NCBI GenBank assembly: GCA_963729935.1
Contig: CAVSPW010000004.1
Location: forward strand, 496,001 to 560,000
DNA length: 64,000 nucleotides
Source of the DNA: CAIKMD01 sp963729935
GTDB lineage: Bacteria; Pseudomonadota; Alphaproteobacteria; ATCC43930; CGMCC-115725
Direction of reading: 5' to 3'
The notes under the pieces are model-generated. The model had not been told where the DNA came from. It worked only from the letters and a program-made list of their open reading frames with translations, and did not search any database. A program made the translations under genes and the position numbers. How positions within the stretch are numbered: position 1 is the first letter of the stretch; every line of letters begins with the position of its first letter. This document shows positions 33,979 to 42,992 of this stretch, piece by piece.

Positions 33979-35750
33979 CGGCCTGCGCCATCGTTCAAGC
34001 CCGCATGGGCTCAAGCCGGTTGCCCGGCAAGATGCTGCGAGAGATTGCCGGAAAGCCGCTGATCTGGCACGTGATCCACCGCCTGCGGCAATGCACCGGC
34101 GTCGCGCAAATCATCCTCGCGACGACCGACCAGCGCGCCGATGACTCCTTGGCGGCCTATGCCGCGACGCTCGATATCCGCGTCGTCAGAGGCCCCGAAC
34201 AGAACGTCCTGCAACGCTTCATCATGGCGGTCGATCTCACCGATGCCGCGATCATCCTGCGCGTCACCGGCGATTCGCCGCTGATCGATCCGCTTTTCAT
34301 CGACCGTCTGATCGGCGCTCTCGAGCATAGCGGCGCCGATTACATCGGCACGTCTGCCCCGGTGAGCGATTGCGGCATCGATCCGATGACGCGCGCGGCG
34401 CTCATGCGCCTGGCCGCGGAGCGCGCCGATCATCCGGCTGCGGTCGAGCACGTCTCCGGGTATTTCGCCGTCGATCCGGAATTCGCGCGGCGCGCGACCC
34501 TGCCGGTCGATGCCGAGGATCGTCACGTCGAAGGCGCCCGCTTCAGCGTCGACACGCCGGCGGATCTCGCTTTCTTCGAGGAGATCTATCGCCGCCTGGG
34601 TGTGCCGGCCGGTACGGCCGAATTTCGCCAAGTGCTGGCGTTGCTGCGCGCCGATCCGTCGCTGCTCGAAATCAATACCCATGTGCGGCAACGGCGCGCG
34701 GATGAAAAGCCGCTCTCGATCCTCATTCGTTGCGAAGGCGGGCATGCGATCGGCCTCGGCCACGTCGTGCGCTGTCTTGCGATCGCCGCGGAATTACGCG
34801 ACCGGTTCTCGGCGGCCGTTCGTTTCGCGCTCGGGGGCGATGAAGCCGCCTTCGCGCTGGTGCGCGCCGAGGCCTTTCCGGTTGACGCGGTAACGGCGAC
34901 GCCGTCTTCTCATGCTCTGGATTCCGTTCTCGCCGCCTCGCCGCCCGATCTAGTGCTGATGGATCTCCGCACCCCCTTCGATCACGCCGAGATCGAAGCC
35001 ATCCGCAAGGCAGGCAGCCGCATCGCGGTCCTCGACGACAGCAGCGATCGCCGACTCCACGCCGATATCTCCTTTTTTCCACCGCCCGGTGCTGCGCTCG
35101 ATTGGGCCGGTGCCATGGGCGAACGGCATATCGGGTTCGACTGGACAGCGTTGCGGCGGCAATTTTCGCCGCCGCCGGCGCGCCGCACGAGACCGCAAAA
35201 GCTCGCGCTCATTCTCGCCGGCGGCAGCGATCCGGCGGGCATCGGGCGCCGCTTTCTTGCGAGCGCGGCACGGGCCTTGCCTCCATCCTGGCGCATCGGC
35301 ATGGTGATCGGCGCCGCGGCGGTCGAGGATGACGCTTTGGAAAAACTCGCGCGCGCGCTCGGCTCGCGCCTCTCGCTTCACCGGCAGGTTTCCGACATCG
35401 CAGCGCTGATGGCCGAGGCCGATCTCGCCCTCGCCTCCTTCGGCATGACCGCCTATGAATTGGCTGCTGTCGGCGTGCCCACGCTGTTGCTTTGTCTGTC
35501 CGAGGATCATCGACTTTCGGCGTCTTTCCTGGCTGAGGAAGGCGCGGCCGAGATCGCCGGCATCGCTCAGGACGTGAACGACGACACGCTCGATCGGGCC
35601 GTCGCGCGGCTCGCACGCGATGAGGCCGCGCGCGCGACGCTCGGCCGAAAGGCGCAGGGTCTCGTCGATGGCAGGGGCGCGGGCCGCATTGCCGCCGCGC
35701 TGGCAGCTCTCGCGATATCGAAATCCCTTCCGGCACACGCCGCGCGCTGA
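33975..35750 (+). CDS. Fused SpsF/PseF-type cytidylyltransferase and PseG-type glycosyl hydrolase
   Basis: This 591-residue protein joins two enzymes usually made from separate genes. Residues 1-235 form an SpsF/PseF-like nucleotidyltransferase (AIVQARMGSSRLPGKMLREI; LRVTGDSPLIDPLF). Residues 255-590 form a PseG/SpsG-like domain (GGHAIGLGHVVRCLAIAAEL; LILAGGSDPAGIGRRFL; ADLALASFGMTAYELAAVGV). PseG removes UDP from the precursor just before the NeuB/PseI step, and the SpsF/PseF activity adds CMP just after it. Both flank the reaction of the preceding gene. The GTG start at 33975 overlaps the previous stop (GTGA). The order matches Bacillus spsE-spsF-spsG. Confidence 0.85.
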   Translation: MTACAIVQARMGSSRLPGKMLREIAGKPLIWHVIHRLRQCTGVAQIILATTDQRADDSLAAYAATLDIRVVRGPEQNVLQRFIMAVDLTDAAIILRVTGDSPLIDPLFIDRLIGALEHSGADYIGTSAPVSDCGIDPMTRAALMRLAAERADHPAAVEHVSGYFAVDPEFARRATLPVDAEDRHVEGARFSVDTPADLAFFEEIYRRLGVPAGTAEFRQVLALLRADPSLLEINTHVRQRRADEKPLSILIRCEGGHAIGLGHVVRCLAIAAELRDRFSAAVRFALGGDEAAFALVRAEAFPVDAVTATPSSHALDSVLAASPPDLVLMDLRTPFDHAEIEAIRKAGSRIAVLDDSSDRRLHADISFFPPPGAALDWAGAMGERHIGFDWTALRRQFSPPPARRTRPQKLALILAGGSDPAGIGRRFLASAARALPPSWRIGMVIGAAAVEDDALEKLARALGSRLSLHRQVSDIAALMAEADLALASFGMTAYELAAVGVPTLLLCLSEDHRLSASFLAEEGAAEIAGIAQDVNDDTLDRAVARLARDEAARATLGRKAQGLVDGRGAGRIAAALAALAISKSLPAHAAR

Positions 35751-35899
35751 AAGAACACTCTTAAGCGGGGACGCGGCCGGCTACGGCGAAGAGCCGTCGC
35801 GCGATCGTTCGATGCGGGAGGAGGTTTCGTCTCCGCCATTGCCCGCGCCGTCGAAAATCTGCCCATAGCACGGCTGCCCGGGCCGCACGCGACCACGCG

Positions 35900-35999
35900 G
35901 CGGAGAAGAATTGCCGCATTCGCCGGAGCGGCGCGATCTGATCCTGCCAGCCGGGTGACACGGCAAAGATTGCCCGCGCGATTGCGGCAGAGATTGCCC
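35900..35999. promoter_or_regulatory. FlbD (ftr-like) sites upstream of fliK-flgD-flgE
   Basis: CGGCAAAGATTGCCC at 35961-35975 and CGGCAGAGATTGCCC at 35985-35999 are almost identical and 24 bp apart. A weaker copy, CGGAGAAGAATTGCCG, lies at 35900-35915. The proximal copy ends 75 bp before the sigma-54 element. This is the clearest pair in the window. Confidence 0.68.
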
Positions 36000-36073
36000 T
36001 GCCGCCCCCGGCGAGCCTCCTTCATCCGATGGAAATCGGCACGCGATCAAGCGCTTAGGTTTCGGCGCGGTCA

Positions 36074-36089
36074 TGGCATGGGCTTTGCT
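36074..36089 (+). promoter_or_regulatory. Sigma-54 promoter of fliK-flgD-flgE
   Basis: TGGCATGGGCTTTGCT matches TGGCACGN4TTGCW with a single T for C. The predicted start near 36101 leaves about 20 nt before the fliK ATG at 36122, containing an AAGGA ribosome-binding element. Confidence 0.82.
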
Positions 36090-36121
36090 CCATAGGCTCG
36101 CGTGAGAGCAAGGATTTTTTG

Positions 36122-37846
36122 ATGACGGCGCAATCCATCGCAACGGTGTCGAACGGCGTGAAGGGGCCGGCTGCCCAGGCTCGGGGCGGGCACGGGGTTG
36201 CATCATTCATCAACTTCCTCGACACGGCCGGGCCGGAGAATTTCAATGCCGCAAACAGCTTTGGCAGTTCGACCGCGCTGACCACGTCGTTGGCTTCGCG
36301 CAAGCTCGCGGCAAAAAACGCCCTCGGCAGTGACTCGGGCGCGTCTTCGAACCAGAACAATCCCCCGCCTGCCACGCCCGCTCTGCCGCTTTCGCTTCCG
36401 GCTAATCCGGTGAACGATCCCACAAGCGCCAAAGACGCCGCCACGACGTCAGGCAACAACACGCTCGCCTTTGGCGCCGCAGCAGGCGGACGCGCCATTC
36501 TTTTGACCGCGGCCGCGGCGAACGGCGCGGCGAGCGGGCTCGGCGCTCGAACATCCGGCACTTTCAATCCATTCGCCGGTTTGATCACGGCCGGCAGCAC
36601 GACGGCCTTGGCCGCGGGCCCGTCGACTGATGCAACGAATTCCGCCGCGGGCGCGTCGGGCCCGATCGAGTCGGCGGCCGCTCAACTCGCGCAAAATCAA
36701 GCCCCTGCGTCGACGATGCTCAATGACGCGACGCCGACGGTCACGCCGACAGGCAGCATCGTTACACATCAAGCCAGCTCCCCGACGACGACGTTCATGG
36801 TCAACCAGTTCGGCGCGCCCGGCGCCACCTCCGCGAACGATCCTGCCGCAAGCGCGGGCGCAAACGATCCGCACGGCAAGGCTTCCACCGGTTCGGATCC
36901 GACGCAAACCAACGGCTCGGGCTCGAACGCCGCCACGAACGGCCTCGCGACCCTGCCCGGCGCCGCAGCGCTCAATGCCCGCGTCGTCGCCGGCGCGTCC
37001 AATCTCAGCGATCATCCGATTCAAGCCGCCACGCCCGCAGCCTCCAGCTTGACGCAGCCGAGCGACCTAGAAGCCGGCATGGCGCCACCCAGCGCGCTCA
37101 CCTCCGTTCCCGGTGGCAAGTCTCGCGACACCGCCGGCATTGCATCAACGTCGAGCAATGGTCCGACCCCGGCGGGAACGCCGTCGACGGGCGCCAATGC
37201 CGCAACCGATCCGCGCAATTTCAGTGCCGCGCTCGATCACGCGACGTCGCAAGATCACGGCACCGCCTCCGATTCCACGGCCGATGATTCGAAATCGGGA
37301 GCGCCTCTCAACGCCGACGCCGCAAACACGGATTCCTCCAACACGACCAACCCGACCTTCCTCGCGGCCCAGACCAACGCTCCGGCCAATTCGACCGCTG
37401 CGGCGCCCACCGATGCCGGCCCGCGTGCGGCCTTGATCGCCATGCCGGTGAGCGAACAAGTTGCGATCAATCTGAAACAGGCGCTCAAGACCGGCACCGA
37501 CGAGATCCAGATCCAACTGAAGCCGGCGAGCCTCGGCACGATCGACGTCAAGCTCAACGTCAATCACGACGGCAGGCTGACCGCCGTGATTTCCACCGAT
37601 CGCTCCGACACGCTCAATCTGTTGAAGCAGGATGCGGGCAATCTGCAGCAATCGCTGCGCGACGCCGGATTCAACGCCGACAGCGGAAGCCTGAGCTTCA
37701 ACCTGCGCAGTGACACGCAATCCTTCGCGCAAAACACCGCGCCTCAAACTCCCAATCCGGTGGGCCCGCTAACCGATCTGCCGATCGCGAGCACGCCATC
37801 CCGCACGTTGCGCCAGCACGCCGGCGCAGTCGATATCCAGGTATAG
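36122..37846 (+). CDS. fliK: Flagellar hook-length control protein FliK
   Basis: FliK measures hook length and triggers the switch from hook to filament export. The 574-residue product has a long, low-complexity N-terminal region rich in Ala, Thr, Ser, Asn and Pro, with few conserved residues, as is typical of the ruler part. The C-terminal Flg_hook domain (about residues 445-545) is clear: LKQALKTGTDEIQIQLKPAS, LGTIDVKLNVNHDGRLTAVI and NLQQSLRDAGFNADSGSLSF. The ATG at 36122 was chosen over an adjacent TTG. It is the first gene of the operon with flgD and flgE, the usual setting for fliK. Confidence 0.9.
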   Translation: MTAQSIATVSNGVKGPAAQARGGHGVASFINFLDTAGPENFNAANSFGSSTALTTSLASRKLAAKNALGSDSGASSNQNNPPPATPALPLSLPANPVNDPTSAKDAATTSGNNTLAFGAAAGGRAILLTAAAANGAASGLGARTSGTFNPFAGLITAGSTTALAAGPSTDATNSAAGASGPIESAAAQLAQNQAPASTMLNDATPTVTPTGSIVTHQASSPTTTFMVNQFGAPGATSANDPAASAGANDPHGKASTGSDPTQTNGSGSNAATNGLATLPGAAALNARVVAGASNLSDHPIQAATPAASSLTQPSDLEAGMAPPSALTSVPGGKSRDTAGIASTSSNGPTPAGTPSTGANAATDPRNFSAALDHATSQDHGTASDSTADDSKSGAPLNADAANTDSSNTTNPTFLAAQTNAPANSTAAAPTDAGPRAALIAMPVSEQVAINLKQALKTGTDEIQIQLKPASLGTIDVKLNVNHDGRLTAVISTDRSDTLNLLKQDAGNLQQSLRDAGFNADSGSLSFNLRSDTQSFAQNTAPQTPNPVGPLTDLPIASTPSRTLRQHAGAVDIQV

Positions 37847-37856
37847 GAGCCGGACC

Positions 37857-38540
37857 ATGACCACGACCACGGGCGTCAACGTCGCGCAGCCGACCTCGTC
37901 CAATTCGACGTCCAGCGGGGTGCCCGACTTCACCTCGAATTTCAACACTTTCTTGACGCTGCTGACGACGCAGCTGAAAAACCAGGATCCGCTGTCGCCG
38001 ACCGATACGAGCCAATTCACGCAACAGTTGGTCGCCTTCAGCCAGGTCGAGCAGCAGATCAACACCAACAGCAACCTGCAACAGCTGATCCAGCTTCAAA
38101 CCAACAACGAGGCGATCGCGGCGACGCCGCTGGTCGGCCAGACGATCCAATACAACAGCCCGACCGCTCCGCTCGCGAGCAGCCAGGCCGGCTTCGCCTA
38201 TACGCTTCCGAGCAACGCGTCGAGCGTCAACCTGCTGGTCGAGGACGCTTCCGGCAATGTCGTCTATTCGACGAGCGGAAACACGGCGGCCGGCACGCAC
38301 GATTTCGTCTGGAACGGCCAGAGCAGCGCCGGCGTGCAGATGCCCGATGGCGGCCAATACACGCTTCAGGTTGTTGCCGCGGACGCCGCCAATAATCCGC
38401 TCACGGCCACCGTCAGCGCCTTCGGCGTCGTCAACGGCGTCAGCATCGCTAACAGCCAGGCGAATTTGAACGTCTCCGGCGTTTCCGTGCCGCTGAGCGA
38501 GCTGCTCGCCGTCAACCCGACCATCAACACCAGCCTCTGA
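37857..38540 (+). CDS. flgD: Hook-capping protein FlgD
   Basis: FlgD is the temporary cap on which hook subunits assemble. The 227-residue product has the diagnostic N-terminus FNTFLTLLTTQLKNQDPLSP followed by TDTSQFTQQLVAFSQVEQQI. It then has a FlgD Ig-like domain (GTHDFVWNGQSSAGVQMPDG), and a C-terminus (VNGVSIANSQANLNVSGVSV) typical of the family. It lies 10 bp after fliK and 27 bp before flgE. Confidence 0.95.
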   Translation: MTTTTGVNVAQPTSSNSTSSGVPDFTSNFNTFLTLLTTQLKNQDPLSPTDTSQFTQQLVAFSQVEQQINTNSNLQQLIQLQTNNEAIAATPLVGQTIQYNSPTAPLASSQAGFAYTLPSNASSVNLLVEDASGNVVYSTSGNTAAGTHDFVWNGQSSAGVQMPDGGQYTLQVVAADAANNPLTATVSAFGVVNGVSIANSQANLNVSGVSVPLSELLAVNPTINTSL

Positions 38541-38567
38541 TTTTCTGGAAAGAGTGGGAGACCATCC

Positions 38568-40734
38568 ATGAGCATTCTCGGCGCATTGTATTCCGCCGTC
38601 TCGGGCCTGACCGCCAACAGCAACGCGCTCGGCATCATTTCCGACAATATCTCGAATTCGAACACGGTCGGCTACAAGGAAACGAGCACCGACTTCTCGA
38701 CCCTCGTCACGCAGGCGACCGGCGCGAGCACGCTCTATTCGCCAGGCGGCGTCCAATCTTCGCCCGTCTACAACGTCGACAACCAGGGCGTGATGCAGTC
38801 GACGAACTCGCCGACCGACATCGCGATCTCCGGCCACGGCTTCTTCGTCGTCAACGTCAGTCCGGGCGGCGCCGCAAGCGGCGCCACCTTCTCCTTCACG
38901 CGCGCCGGCAATTTCTCGGTCAATTCCACGGGGAATCTCGTCAATGGTGCCGGACTTTACCTCCAGGGCCAAGCTCTGACCCCGGCCCAGTCGCTCGCGA
39001 TCGCGAATGGCAAGGTTCAGCAGTTGACCGCCACCTCGCTCAATTCGCTGCAGACGGTAAACGTCACCGGCATCGGCGGTACCGCCGGTGCGACGGCGAA
39101 CGTCACCCTCTCGGCCAATCTGCCGGCCTCGGACACCGCGGCCACGGGCGCGCGCACGATGACCGTGCCGATCTTCGATTCGCAAGGCATCGAGCACGAC
39201 ATGACCTTGTCCTTCAACCGTGTCGCCCCCACGGCATCGTCGGAATCGTTCACCATGAGCGGCGCTGCCGCGAAGGGCGATACGCTCACCGTGACCTTTG
39301 ACGGCAAGACCTATACGACGGCGCCTTTGACCCAGGCCGCGCCGACGATCACCGACATCATGAATGCGATCAACGGCCAATTCAACGCGAGCACCGTCAA
39401 ATTCACGGGCACGCCGCTGGTCGGCGACACTTTCACGGCGACAATCAACGGAACGGCCTATACATCGGCCGCGCTCGCCGGCGCGGGGCCGTTCACCGTG
39501 AACGATGCCGCCAACGCGCTCAACCAGAACTCTCACCAAGATTTCGCTAACTCCGGCCGTCGCCAGCCAAACGGTGGGCGACGTTGTCGCAGTCAATCTC
39601 AACGGCGCTACCACGAACGTCACCTTGACTGGAACGACGCTGGCCAGCATGGCCTCGGACATCAATACCGCAATCAGCGGCGCGGGCTACACGGCGGTAC
39701 TGAACGGAACCGCCATCGATTTCACGAAGACCGCCGGTAACGGCATTCTCTACCAGGCGAGTATCTCGAAGGTAAGCGGCACCGGCACCTATAGCGGCAC
39801 GGGAAACCCGGCCACCAACTTCTCGGTCGCGACCAGCGGCGGCAACCTCGTCTTTTCTGATTTGACCGGCAACGCTCCGCTGGTCTCGATGACCAGCACG
39901 GATTCCAATCTTACTCTTGCGGCCCAGGCCTCGTCCAACACCTATGCGATGACCAATCCCAGCGGCACGACGCTGACCATCACGGACACGTCGGGCGCCG
40001 CAGTGACCGCCCCGACCATCAGCGTGGCCAGCGGCAGCGGCTCGGAAACCTTTGCCGCCGGCTTGCCGAGCAACGGCGTTGGCGCGAATCAATGGACCGT
40101 GTCCGCGGGCTTTCCGAACGCCGGCACCAGCACGGCGACGATCCTGCCCGGCGACAATCTCGTGCAATTCAACAGCGACGGCACCCTCAACCTCGCCCAG
40201 AGCACCTTCGCTGCGACCAACGCGCTGGCCATCAATTGGGACCCGACGGTCAGCGGCGGCGCCTCGCCGCAATCGATCACCTTCGATCTCGGCAGCAATG
40301 GCACGACCAACGGTTTGAGCCAGCTCGGCACCACCTTCTCGGTCGGTACGATCAACCAGGACGGCGTCAAGTTCGGCAATTACACCGGCGTGACGGTCGA
40401 CGCCAATGGCATCGTCTCGGCGAATTTCAACAACGGACTGCATCAGGCGATCTACATTCTGCCGATCGCGACCTTCGCCAATCCCGACGGGCTGTCGCCG
40501 ATCACGGGCGATACTTACTTGGCCTCAGCGAAATCCGGCGCGGTTCTGCTCAATCAGGCCGGCACCGGCGCCGCCGGAACGGTCGCCCCCTCTTCGCTTG
40601 AAAACTCGACCGTCGATATCGCCACCGAGTTCAGCAAGCTCATCATCACGCAGAACGCCTACCAGGCGAACTCGAAGGTCATCACCGTGTCCAACCAGAT
40701 GCTGCAGGCTCTGCTCAACATCCAGACCGGGTGA
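38568..40734 (+). pseudogene. flgE: Hook protein FlgE, interrupted by a one-base frameshift
   Basis: Both ends of the hook protein are present but in different frames. The first frame starts MSILGALYSAVSGLTANSNA and carries NISNSNTVGYKE. It reads correctly up to NALNQ and then derails. The second frame resumes with TLTKISLTPAV and runs to the typical hook C-terminus (TEFSKLIITQNAYQANSKVI). Comparison with the same module in flgK shows an extra A in CAGAACTCTC at 39528-39529 where flgK has CAGACTCTG. Removing one base gives a 721-residue FlgE containing one copy of the flgK module. As read, the protein is truncated at 390 residues and could not form a hook. The operon is otherwise intact. Confidence 0.9.
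39405..39900 (+). repeat. Copy of the flgK module inside flgE
   Basis: The GDTFTATINGTAYTSAALAG to NALNQ segment, the TLTKISLTP strand, the LASMASDINTAISGAGYTAV segment and the LNGTAIDFTKTAGNGILYQA segment align along their length with copies 2 and 3 in flgK, with close DNA similarity. A diverged half copy (GDTLTVTFDGKTYTT) lies just upstream at about 39280-39400. The flgE frameshift falls inside this repeat. Confidence 0.85.
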
Positions 40735-40814
40735 TGAAAGCGCATTGATGCCCGCGGCCTAAGGACATGGGAGAGGATCGGGTCGCGCGCATTTTACATA
40801 ATTTTTTCAAAGTG

Positions 40815-40842
40815 TTAACCATAAGTTTTAGGGCTTTCTTAA
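40815..40842 (+). promoter_or_regulatory. CtrA-type boxes upstream of sciP
   Basis: TTAGGGCTTTCTTAA at 40828-40842 is TTAG-N7-TTAA, one base from consensus. A second, weaker element (TTAA at 40815 followed after 7 bp by TTTT) overlaps it. Control of sciP by CtrA is established in Caulobacter. Confidence 0.5.
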
Positions 40843-40867
40843 AACGAAACCCGCTAACTTCCCGGAC

Positions 40868-41194
40868 GTGAAATCCACACCGTCGATGATCATGAACAAC
40901 AATGCCCAACAGAACATCCGCGCAGGCGATCACGACTGGCTCGTCGAGATCGGCGCCGGCATTACGCTCGAACGCCTGCCGCCGCCCGAGACCAAGCGCT
41001 GGGTCATCCGGCGCAAGGCCGAAGTGATCGCGGCTGTGCGCGCCGGCGTTCTGACCCTCGAAGAAGCTTGCCAGCGCTATACGCTTTCGATCGAAGAATT
41101 CCTCTCCTGGCAGCGTCTCGTCGACAGCCATGGGCTGCCCGGGCTGCGCGTCACGCGGTTGCAAGACTACCGCAGCAACGACCGCGGCGATTGA
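40868..41194 (+). CDS. sciP: CtrA inhibitor SciP (DUF1153)
   Basis: SciP is a small helix-turn-helix protein that binds DNA-bound CtrA and blocks recruitment of RNA polymerase. The product has the diagnostic family segments LPPPETKRWVIRRKAEVIAA, VRAGVLTLEEACQRYTLSIE and EFLSWQRLVDSHGLPGLRVT. The frame opens at a GTG at 40868; ATGs at 40886 or 40892 would give about 100-102 residues, closer to known SciP lengths, so the true start is uncertain. It sits just upstream of fliF, whose promoter carries CtrA- and FlbD-like sites. Confidence 0.92.
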   Translation: MKSTPSMIMNNNAQQNIRAGDHDWLVEIGAGITLERLPPPETKRWVIRRKAEVIAAVRAGVLTLEEACQRYTLSIEEFLSWQRLVDSHGLPGLRVTRLQDYRSNDRGD

Positions 41195-41209
41195 GCGCCG
41201 CAGTCGCCA

Positions 41210-41265
41210 AGGCAAGAAATGCCGGGTTCTGGGCAAAAACTGCCGCCCCTTTAACGCTCTTTTCA
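41210..41265 (+). promoter_or_regulatory. fliF control region: two FlbD-like sites next to a CtrA-like element
   Basis: AGGCAAGAAATGCCG at 41210-41224 and GGGCAAAAACTGCCG at 41231-41245 are FlbD-type palindromes about 21 bp apart. Immediately downstream, TTAACGCTCTTTTCA at 41251-41265 is a CtrA-like element with one good half-site. No sigma-54 -24/-12 sequence is present. In Caulobacter FlbD binds ftr4 at the fliF promoter and represses it, while CtrA activates it, and this layout matches that arrangement. Confidence 0.6.
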
Positions 41266-41327
41266 CCTAACCGACCCTAGGTTGCTTGTGTGCGAGCACT
41301 TTGCCCGCATCACCAGCCCGGGGGTTC

Positions 41328-42977
41328 GTGACGGTGAACGGCATTTTTCAGACGCTTCGGAATCTCGGTGCGGTCAGGTTGGCTGCCATTGCCCTGGCGC
41401 TCGCCGCAACCGCCGCCTTCTTCATCGTTCTCGGCAATCGAATCAGCACGCCCGAAATGGGCCTGCTGTTCAGCGACCTCGACACCAAGGACAGCGGCCA
41501 GATCGTCCAGAAGCTCGAAGCGCTGAACGTGCCCTATGAATTGCGCGCCGGCGGCGCGCAGGTCATGGTGCCGGCCGATCAGGTGGCGAAACTGCGCATG
41601 CAGCTCGCCGAGCAAGGCGTGCCTCACGGCGGCTCGGTCGGCTACGAGATCTTCGACAAGCCCGACAGTCTGGGTCCTTCCCAATTCGTCGAGAACATCA
41701 ACAAGGTACGAGCGCTCGAAGGCGAGCTCGAACGCACCATCGCCTCGATCAGCATCGTGCAATCGGCGCGGGTTCACCTCGTGCTGCCGCAACGCGCGCT
41801 GTTCTCGCGCGAGCGACAGGATGCGACCGCGTCGGTCGTCATCAAGCGGCGCGGGGTCGGCCGTCTCTCGCCCCAGCAAGTCGCGGCGATTCAGCATCTC
41901 GTCGCCGCCGCCGTTCCGGGATTGGCCGCCAACCGCGTTTCGATCGTCGATTCCGACGGAAATCTCCTGGCGCGTGGCGACGGCGACAGCGCCGACCAGT
42001 TCTCGAGCGCCAACAGCGAGGAGATGCGCGTCAATTACGAGAATCGGCTCGGCCGCAACGTCGAGGAGTTGATCGAGCGCTCCCTCGGGCCCGGCAAGGC
42101 GCGCGTCGATGTCCATGCGGACATGAACTTCGACCGCGTCACCACCAATTCGGAGAGCTACGACCCCGATGGACAGGTCGTGCGTTCCACCCAGACGACG
42201 AGCCAGACGGATACCAACAAGACCAACAATCAAGCCGTCTCGGTCACCACCAACCTGCCCGGTGGCCAAGCCCCGTCGAATGGCGGCCAGCAAAGCCAGA
42301 GCAGCCACAGCGAGGAAACGACCAATTACGAAATCAGCAAAACGGTCCGGAGCCAGGTCAGCGACCAGGGAACGGTGAAGCGCCTCTCCGTCGCCGTGCT
42401 GGTCGATGGAACGAACACCATTGGCGCCGACGGCAAGAAGACCTATCAGCCGCGTTCTCCCGATGAAATGAAGCAGCTCACGGCGCTCGTGCGCTCGGCC
42501 GTCGGCTATGACGAGAAGCGGGGCGATACCGTCGAAGTCGTCAATCTTCCCTTTGCCGGCATCGAAGAGCCGCCGGCGCCGGCGCCCCCCTGGACGGTGA
42601 TCGGCCTCGGCAAGGACGATGTCATCCGCGTCGGCGAGACGGGCGTGATCGCGATCGTCGGCTTGCTTTTCTTGCTCCTGGTCGTGCGGCCGATGGTCGT
42701 GCGCTTCATGGAAAGCGCGGCCGCCGCCTTGCCCGCAGCGCCGGCCGGGGCCGCGGCCTTGCTCGCGGGACCAGGCGCCGCAGCGGCGTTGGCGAGCCCG
42801 GATGGCGGCCCCTTGGCGACCGCGTCCGGCGGCAACACTTCCGAGTCGATCGATATCGGCCAAGTGGAGGGGCGCGTCGCCGCGTCGAGCATGAAGAAGG
42901 TCGGCGAGATCGTCGAAAAACATCCCGAAGAGGCTGTCTCGATCATGCGCAGCTGGATGTACCAGAGCAACCGGTAG
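41328..42977 (+). CDS. fliF: Flagellar MS-ring protein FliF
   Basis: FliF forms the inner-membrane MS ring, the first basal-body structure. Features in order: a membrane segment (LAAIALALAATAAFFIVLGN); the YscJ-like ring domains (SGQIVQKLEALNVPYELRAG; RALEGELERTIASISIVQSA; RVHLVLPQRALFSRERQ); a periplasmic Gly/Ser/Gln-rich loop; the second membrane segment (GVIAIVGLLFLLLVVRP); and a cytoplasmic tail ending PEEAVSIMRSWMYQ, which binds FliG. The GTG at 41328 after GGGGG was chosen; the frame is open to 41286, and a GTG at 41334 is also possible. The protein would have about 549 residues. Confidence 0.94.
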   Translation: MTVNGIFQTLRNLGAVRLAAIALALAATAAFFIVLGNRISTPEMGLLFSDLDTKDSGQIVQKLEALNVPYELRAGGAQVMVPADQVAKLRMQLAEQGVPHGGSVGYEIFDKPDSLGPSQFVENINKVRALEGELERTIASISIVQSARVHLVLPQRALFSRERQDATASVVIKRRGVGRLSPQQVAAIQHLVAAAVPGLAANRVSIVDSDGNLLARGDGDSADQFSSANSEEMRVNYENRLGRNVEELIERSLGPGKARVDVHADMNFDRVTTNSESYDPDGQVVRSTQTTSQTDTNKTNNQAVSVTTNLPGGQAPSNGGQQSQSSHSEETTNYEISKTVRSQVSDQGTVKRLSVAVLVDGTNTIGADGKKTYQPRSPDEMKQLTALVRSAVGYDEKRGDTVEVVNLPFAGIEEPPAPAPPWTVIGLGKDDVIRVGETGVIAIVGLLFLLLVVRPMVVRFMESAAAALPAAPAGAAALLAGPGAAAALASPDGGPLATASGGNTSESIDIGQVEGRVAASSMKKVGEIVEKHPEEAVSIMRSWMYQSNR

Positions 42978-42992
42978 GAGTGAGCATACGCC

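Larger units (their letters stand above)
35751..36121. other. 371-bp intergenic region with the hook-operon control region
   Basis: No gene is visible. The right half holds the FlbD-like sites and the sigma-54 promoter listed separately. The left half (35751-35895) has no recognised signal except an isolated TTAA near 35761. Confidence 0.6.
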
